Source of the DNA: Diospyros lotus
Lineage: Eukaryota > Streptophyta > Magnoliopsida > Ericales > Ebenaceae
Direction of reading: 5' to 3'
DNA: 64,000 nucleotides
NCBI RefSeq assembly: GCF_014633365.1
Contig: NC_068350.1
Coordinates: 30,247,119 to 30,311,118 of the forward strand
In this document: positions 57,452-64,000 of the stretch, one piece after another
How positions within the stretch are numbered: position 1 is the stretch's first letter
Layout of the letters: each line of letters starts with the position of its first letter
Translations under genes and position numbers: made by a program
Notes under the pieces: model-generated
Databases searched by the model: none
What the model was told of the DNA's origin: nothing
Seen by the model: only the letters and a program-made list of their open reading frames with translations

Positions 57452-60115
57452 CGTAAGAGTCTTAATTCTAGTGAATTTCAAAATATCAAAATAGATATTA
57501 TTTGTAAGAATCTTAATTCTAGAAAACTTGGAATTGATCTATACTCCTTTATAAATAAGCAGACTTCATTCCAAAAAAGATACATATCTAATACTGTTTT
57601 GAATGCTGCCCTCAAATCTTCAACATTTTTAGTGTATGAGTAATTAAGTATCGAAGTATTTGACCTAAAATTTCTCCGTTCTCTCCGACTATTCATTTTC
57701 TTATAGATTAATTCAAACAACTTGACGTTGATATTTCTAGTTAAAGAATTTATTATTGTATCTTGACAACAACAATAGATTAAAGATTATATACACGTTG
57801 TTCACGGACACTTTTATAACAAATCCAGTCAAAATAATGTCATGTTCTTAAGATTACCGCTCTTGCGCGGTCCCCACCTCTCGTGTTCTCAATTTCGACA
57901 GATGAGATAAATTGCAAGTGGAGACTTTGTCTCACTCCACAAGACGAGGAGTCAAACTTATGACCTATTGGTGCGAATTTCAACTTATCGCGACTCGACC
58001 ACTCAACTTGTACCCTAAGAAATTTTTATCTCTAAGATTTATATTTCACTCTAATTATCTGTTTGTAAAATACCTTTGTTTGTAGTATATTTTGTTTTCA
58101 TATATAGTTAATAATTAGATTGCAGAGAAACGGAAATAAAAATAAAAGATGAATACGATATAAAATGAAAACGAAAAAATAATATTTAAAAAAATAAAAA
58201 TATAAAAAACATGTAAATAAAAGAATATAGAGACATTTTTTGTAAATATAATTTTTAATAAAAAATAATTATTTAATCAAATATAGATATAAATTTTATC
58301 ATTTATTTAAGTAAATATAAACCCAGATCGTAATAAAAAAATCAGACGTGTCATGATAAAATGATCGTAAAAATACTATTTATACACCGAATGTGTACAT
58401 TTCATTGTATAATGAGTTTGTACATTTCTACTCTTAATTTAATAAATTGTTAAATCTAATATATATAATAATCCTTGTCTAAGTTTCTTTTCAAATGATT
58501 TGACTTTTAGGAACACTTATCCAGAAGGTGGGATCTCAAAATTAATAATTAATTAATTTTTTTATGTTTTGAGATATAAAATTACTAATTGTATATATTT
58601 TACAACAATTTTCTATGAATTTATGTTTTGTTTATTTTGTTATTTTATTTGAATAAGAAGATTGTCTAATTCCAAGTTCACATATTATTTTCTAATATTA
58701 AGCAATGTATAGTGAGATATAATTTAAATGAGAAAATTCTTAATTTTTTAAGTTTATAGATATTTTTTAATATTAGGCAATATATAATGGAGGTGTAAAT
58801 CAGTAATATAACCAAAAAAAAATAAAAAGTAACATTATTTTAGAAAAATAATTTGATAAAATGGTTATTTAGACGACGAAAATTTTGTTTGAAAAATCTA
58901 CATTGATTTGGGCATTAAAAATAATAAAAATAAATTAATAAATTTTTAATTTACATGATCTGTCTATAAACTTTTTACATTTTTTATTTATTTAATTTTT
59001 ACATTTTCAAATTTTTTTTTCTTATCTATATTGTCAATTGAAAAAGATTTATTTTCTGAGTTTGAATATAAAAATTTAATTAGTGATTTTATATTTTAAA
59101 AAAATAGATAAAGTAAAATTTAATAATTTATAATATTTACTTATATTATTAAAAGGCAACTAAATTAAGTTTTGCCTAGACGCCATAAATTTTCTTAAGA
59201 CGGAGTAGAAAGCCTTGTAAATAGGAATGCTAATTATTAATTTAACTTAGCGATTAAGAAAAAAATACACTAATTTTTCAAATAATACATATTTAAATGG
59301 AAACACTTTCTATTCGTTGGTTATATATATATATATATACATATATATAAATAACATTAAAATATATTTAGATGAAAAAGGTGACGTGTGGTGGGGCAAC
59401 ATCATGAAATTTGCAATCGGTCCGAGGAAACGGCATTTTTGAGTTTAAAAGGTAAAATTTTCACTTTAAGGGCTTCCCACGCATTGTCTCACGCATGTGA
59501 AAGGGTTAATTACGGTACACGAGCTCCAAAGCAGAAGACACAATATATAGTATAGTACCCATAAAAAATTATTCCCACAAAAAGGTAAAATTTTTACACT
59601 GTCATAATTCAAACTTATATTTTTTAGTGTAATCTACTACCATGAAAATTATCCATGCTAAGCCCGTGGGGACGAGGACACGGCATTCTTGTCAAAATCG
59701 GAAACGTGCATGAATAAGGTTTAATACGACAATCTCCCGGCGACTTGGCACAATTAATATATTATTATTATTATTATTATACATAGATTCCCTTTTCTAG
59801 ATGGCGATCAGCTAATTGATCTTTGAAAATTTTCTAACTTCCCATATGGCACAAGGTAGGCTGCATTTATACAGAAACTTGCTGAATTTTGGAACTTCAT
59901 GGGATCTGTGTTATTATTATTATGACATAGCCTATTTCATGATTTAATTATTAATTACTTTAAAATATAAAATAAATTTTACAGTTCAAAACTTAAGAGT
60001 AAATTTTATTTAGATTCCACGTCGCTTGACTTTAATTTTATCAAAACTCTTCTAATTTACAAGTAAAATTTGAGTGTTATTAAAAATGGTTTTGTTTTGG
60101 ATAAGTTTGTGTTAA
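57452..60115. other. AT-rich intergenic DNA, no gene recognised
   Basis: Many short AT tracts, an (AT)n run at 59321-59338 and (ATT)n at 59762-59780. A 27-bp-scale repeat of a TTAGGCAATATATAAT-like segment (58699 and 58773) is seen. No frame above about 80 codons has recognisable content. Confidence 0.5.
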
Positions 60116-61130
60116 TGTTAGTGTCCTTAATATTAGATTTAGATGATATCTAGCAGATGTATTATGAGACTAATAATGTATATCTCGCAAAATAAATAAA
60201 ATATATTTTTTATATTTTAATGATCATATTTTCATTTATAACTCTCTAATTAATATATATGAATGAGTTCTTAAATTTTTTAATAAAAATATTATTCTTA
60301 AATGTTAAGAGTACATGATAAAGACTTTTGCATTTAGAATTTCTTAAAGTGATTCTCAGTCCTCAAATTTCTTAGAAAGAGAATATGAGTAATTGATTAT
60401 GGACAGACACATGACATTCTACCTTTGATTAATATAAGATACTAATGATAAAGAATGGTGAGTCACACACTATAATCTATGAGATAGATATAGTAGGCAT
60501 GTGGATAGATATTAGTTGAATATCTACTGAATGTGACGCAAGTGACGTATCACATAATTGAGAGGATTAATGATCTACCATTGTCTTTGATTGTGTTACT
60601 GATCCTTAGATCAAAACCAACACAATTACCTTGTATATTGATGTCAAAGATTTGTTATTGCTAAAAATCGCCCATTTATCGTGGCAAAAAAATGGGTTGT
60701 GTGGTATTTGTGCAATAACATATGAAGGCATATGATTGCTAATGAGATCCATCGATCTCTAGCATAAGGTGAACATTCTATGTGATCAGTAGTGGTTTGT
60801 GATTGTATAAATCCTTGTCTAGGGTGCACATAATTGGATAGGAGTTTTCAATGTCGGAAGGAGTTCTGAAGTGTCATATCAATCACACCATCCTAGATCT
60901 TGGCATAGTTATCGAGTCAGTGAGTTTGATCAGTCAATGCCTCTCACTCGATCGGGATGTTAATCAATGGAGAGATTATAGTATACGAGAATCGAAAACC
61001 CGAATAAGTTTTCTTGAAGTATGATTTCATTACCGGTATGATTGTCCTAACATAATACTACTTGTCATTCAAGACCTCTCAGGGTACATCGAGAAGATGA
61101 GGAGTTTCTCGCTTGTTGATGTGTCATTTA
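60116..61130 (+). mobile_element. Copia LTR copy related to the split LTR at 20991-40153
   Basis: Starts TGTTAGTGTCC and shares with the minus-strand LTR the blocks GATTTAGATGATATCTAGCAG (part), TGAATGTGACGC, GATCCTTAGA, TTGATGT-(C/G) and TCAAGACCTCTCAG in the same order. Its 3' end is unclear; similarity fades near 61110. No target duplication was found. It is likely a solo or truncated LTR. Confidence 0.55.
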
Positions 61131-61474
61131 TACACAATTAATTTGGGTAAGTGTATACTAGTCAAATATGCATATAGTGATAAAACGGATGTCGATCCTA
61201 CAAAAACTAGATCACAATACCAAAATAATTTTAATTTAACCTAAGTTGAACTAATTAATTAATTGAATAAATAAAAAATAAAAAAAAACTAAATTCTGTT
61301 ATGAGATAAACTAATTAATGAATGCACTAAGGTTTAGATTTCATTTAATATAGGTTATGTAGTTATCTATTCAATCTGATTTAAAATCAAAAATACCCTT
61401 ATAGTATTTTATAATTATTTGCATGTGATGGTAATTTTTTTTTAATTAATCAATAAGGTTTCTCAAGTCATATT
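61131..61474. other. Unassigned AT-rich segment
   Basis: Contains AAACGGATGTCGATCCTAC near 61184, a phrase seen in plant transposons, but no element was defined. Confidence 0.3.
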
Positions 61475-61942
61475 TGTAGCGACCCGTTAATGGGTCTAGA
61501 ATATGTGATATCTCAAGTTGTATTTCTATTTGAATTTTTGGCACGATAAAATTTCAATAGCATAAATTTTAAAATTTAGAATAAATTCATGAGCTTATAC
61601 TATGATTGGCCGTAGATGATGAGATTTATTTGGGTCAGTGTGTTGGGCCACAGCATGGGTTGAGCCCAATTGAGAAACGAGATTTAAAATTTTTAAAGAA
61701 AATCATAATAAAATAAATTGGCCAACAAATGTCGATTTTACCCTTAGTCTTCCTTTAACCATCGTTGGAAAAGAGGGGTAGTCGGGTCTTTCTACCTATT
61801 TCGCAGTTGCAGACTGTGTATTTTTTCCTCTTCGTGTTTCATCTGTAACTGCGACCCTCCCATCCTCTCTTTTACGACTGATCATCTCCTTCTTCAACTC
61901 TTTCCATATATTTCTCCTTTCATCAGACTTCGCGTCTTTGTG
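61475..61942 (+). mobile_element. 5' part of a TGTAA-family LTR, interrupted
   Basis: Starts TGTAGCGACCCG. It follows the sequence of the LTR at 25477 closely (GATGATGAGA, TTATTTGGGT, GGGTTGAGCCCAATTGAGAAA, then TCGTTGGAA-AGAG and CAGTTGCAGACT). It is cut at 61942 by the next LTR. The remainder lies outside the window. Confidence 0.75.
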
Positions 61943-64000
61943 TGTAACGCCCGTAAATAGCTATTAATTTAATTTTGGGGGTAATTGGATTTAAGAGAAA
62001 TATCAAAATAATTTGTGGTGGTTAAATAAAATTAAATTAGGTGATTTTAAGGAAATAAGAAATTAAGATAATTAATTTTGTTATTTGGGAATTTCTGGAA
62101 AGAGAAAAAAATTAAAATAAATCAAGTTGTGGGATTTTTAGAAGTTTCGGGCATTTCTGTAATTAATATAGGGGGCGAGAGTGTAATTAATGAAAAGTTA
62201 GGGGTGCTGGCGTGAGTTGCGGAAAGGCCGAAAAATCACTTTAAGTATAACTTAATTCATATATAGCTTGAAGAAGCAAGCGGGCGCGAGCGGTCGCGCG
62301 CGAGGCGGCCAAGCAGCGGGCGAGGGATCGAAACCAGGCAGGCGCGCGCGAGGGGGGAGAATTTTGGCTGATTTAATTCAGCCCCTAGACGTCAAAACGA
62401 CGTCGTTTTGATAGAGGCGATGGCCTCCCAGGGTTGCCACGTGGCGCCCCCTGCTTTACTTAATTTTGGCCGCTTTTAAGCCCGATTTCGGGCGTGATTT
62501 TGAGCAATCGAGCAGTAAAAAAATTACAGAAAAGAGCAGCGAGCGTGCGACGTGAATTTTGGTGATTTTAGGGCTGAAAAATCGAATTAAATTCCGTTTA
62601 ATCCCGGATTTAATTATCCAGGTATGTGCCTAAGCTAGTAATTAATATTTTCTGCGGTTGAAATTTTATTTAGAGTCCAATTTATTAATTTTGTCTATAA
62701 TTGGAATATTGCAGTTTGTATAACTTTGACAGTGTTTGGTCAAATTGAGCCTAAGGTTATCTCCGGAAAGGCAAGTTCTTTATACCCTCATTGTCGATTC
62801 TTTCAATGTAAATTTATTTGACCTCCCTTCATTGGATTTGGCTGTTAATAAATTATGGAATTTAAACGGTGTGATTAATAATTTAATTTATTAACCTGAT
62901 TTCGAGGGTATTATTCGTTGATTGCCTATGGGGGTTTGTATCACCCCCAAGCCTATGGGAATGATGCCGTACTCACCCGGGGCTAGGTTCTTAGCTGTCG
63001 GGTATTATTATTAGATTTTTGGTTATTTATTGGCTAGAGTGGTTAGGCAGTGGGGGCAAGGGTTAGCTGTACAGAGACGGTGTGACTGTTATACGGTCTA
63101 TTTTAGACCGTTAGATGGTCTCTCCTGGTCACTGACCGCTGACCGGTGTCAGGCACTGCTGACCTACTCTATCGTTATGTGATTATAGCATGCCTGATTA
63201 TTTTATTTTTGTTGCATGGTTTGGTATGCACATGGGTTCGGGCTGCATGATGGGATCATCATGATTTGGTTATGCTTGATCACGGACATTTTAGATTGGT
63301 CAGGTTGCATCCAGCACGGGCATATGCATCGCGTGTGATTTACTACGTGGGCGGAGCATGGCCTGATGCCTGGATGTATGGGCGCCTTGTATCACGTTGA
63401 TGCTCATTACGCCTTGCATTTTATATGTATTGCATGGTCACTGGTAGTTATTAGTTCTCAGGCGGGAGTATCGTTCCGAGGGAGCCTTTGGCTCGGCTGT
63501 CGGGAGTACCGGCAGGGATACGGGTGACGGGAGTACCGACCCGGGACAGTGCGCACAGGTTTGTGGTGATTTATGTTGCCTTTCAGGGCAGCAGCAGGTT
63601 GGTATGGGACTTGGGTGCCAGGTGTTTTATGTGGACCCCAAGGACCGATATATGTTTTATTATGCGGCACTGTTGCGTTGTTGCGTCACATGACTTGTGT
63701 GTACATGTGGGTTTATATTTGGGGTGATTTCCTCTTCTGTTTCATTTACAGCCTTCCTTTTCATATAAACTTGCTGAGTCTTGCGACTCACCTTGCTTTC
63801 CATCATTCCAGGTAAGGGTAAAGCTAAAGTCGAGGGCGAGGACCGCGTCACCTAATAGCCAGCCGTGTCGGTAGGGTGTATAGTTAGCTGCCCCCGTTTT
63901 CTCTGATGTTTTGTTAAGAGTTCTGACTCTCATTTTTGACTGTGCACGGTTGTTCCTTATATCTTTTATCGTTGGCACAGGTGTCTGTATATTTTTATAT
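61943..64000 (+). mobile_element. TGTAA-family LTR, plus strand, runs off the window
   Basis: Starts TGTAACGCCCGTAAATAG after the flank TTGTG (61938-61942). It has the best-paired hairpin of the family (TGAGTC-TTGC-GACTCA, 63775-63790), followed by CATCATTCCAGGTAAGGG at 63801-63818. A GC-rich part at 62275-62350 is unlike the other copies. The last bases are still inside the LTR, so the end and target duplication cannot be checked. Frames at 63458-63978 are not supported as genes. Confidence 0.78.

Noticed and set aside
63458..63978. Overlapping frames of 60-80 codons on both strands
   Set aside because: Inside a TGTAA-family LTR with its hairpin motif; no domain and not conserved in other copies.

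Overview
The window looks like repeat-rich intergenic DNA from a flowering plant, most likely a eudicot. It is AT-rich, has GT-AG introns, and is filled with plant-type Ty1/copia elements, CACTA and hAT transposons, an L1 LINE and a Cassandra TRIM. The species cannot be named from the sequence. Only one gene appears intact: a group III WRKY transcription factor on the minus strand (CDS 54486-56014, three exons, about 312 residues). It carries a variant WKKYGQK heptad. A broken Pumilio-type RNA-binding gene fragment lies at about 19.5-20.1 kb.

Layout. 1-490 is the end of a CACTA element, set into a minus-strand LTR (491-2949). That LTR interrupts a decayed copia pol (2950-5190). 5.2-9.3 kb holds an LTR fragment and a solo LTR (6504-9023). 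9307-14175 is a solo LTR of a SIRE-like copia element. Inside it lies a minus-strand copia fragment whose domains are in permuted order, and inside that a non-autonomous hAT element (10703-11683). 14.6-16.9 kb is a dead hAT transposase gene. 17.1-19.1 kb is a degenerate minisatellite block, followed by the Pumilio fragment.

From about 20,991 to 40,153 a minus-strand copia LTR has been split by two insertions: a solo LTR (21140-24007) and a long SIRE-like copia element (24599-39893). The SIRE-like element in turn carries one solo LTR in each of its own LTRs (25477-29084 and 36342-38939) and a complete Cassandra TRIM (31692-32354) between gag and pol. Another solo LTR follows at 40171-43639. 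A 3.8-kb CACTA element with hairpin-forming GCGGC repeats spans 45238-49035. L1 ORF2 debris lies at 49.9-51.5 kb, then the WRKY gene, a second CGGTT-type hAT element (56478-57451), AT-rich DNA without genes, and further LTR pieces to the window end.

Most element boundaries are supported by target-site duplications read directly from the sequence: GTTCC, TGAAC, AGTGC, CTCAA, ACATA, CTTAT, AAACT, 8-bp hAT repeats and a 3-bp TGA for CACTA. Observations worth follow-up are a hairpin with covarying stems kept in one family of long TGTAA-type LTRs, TCGA-centred palindrome arrays in several LTR families, the permuted copia fragment, the Cassandra element with 5S-like LTRs, and the WRKY variant.
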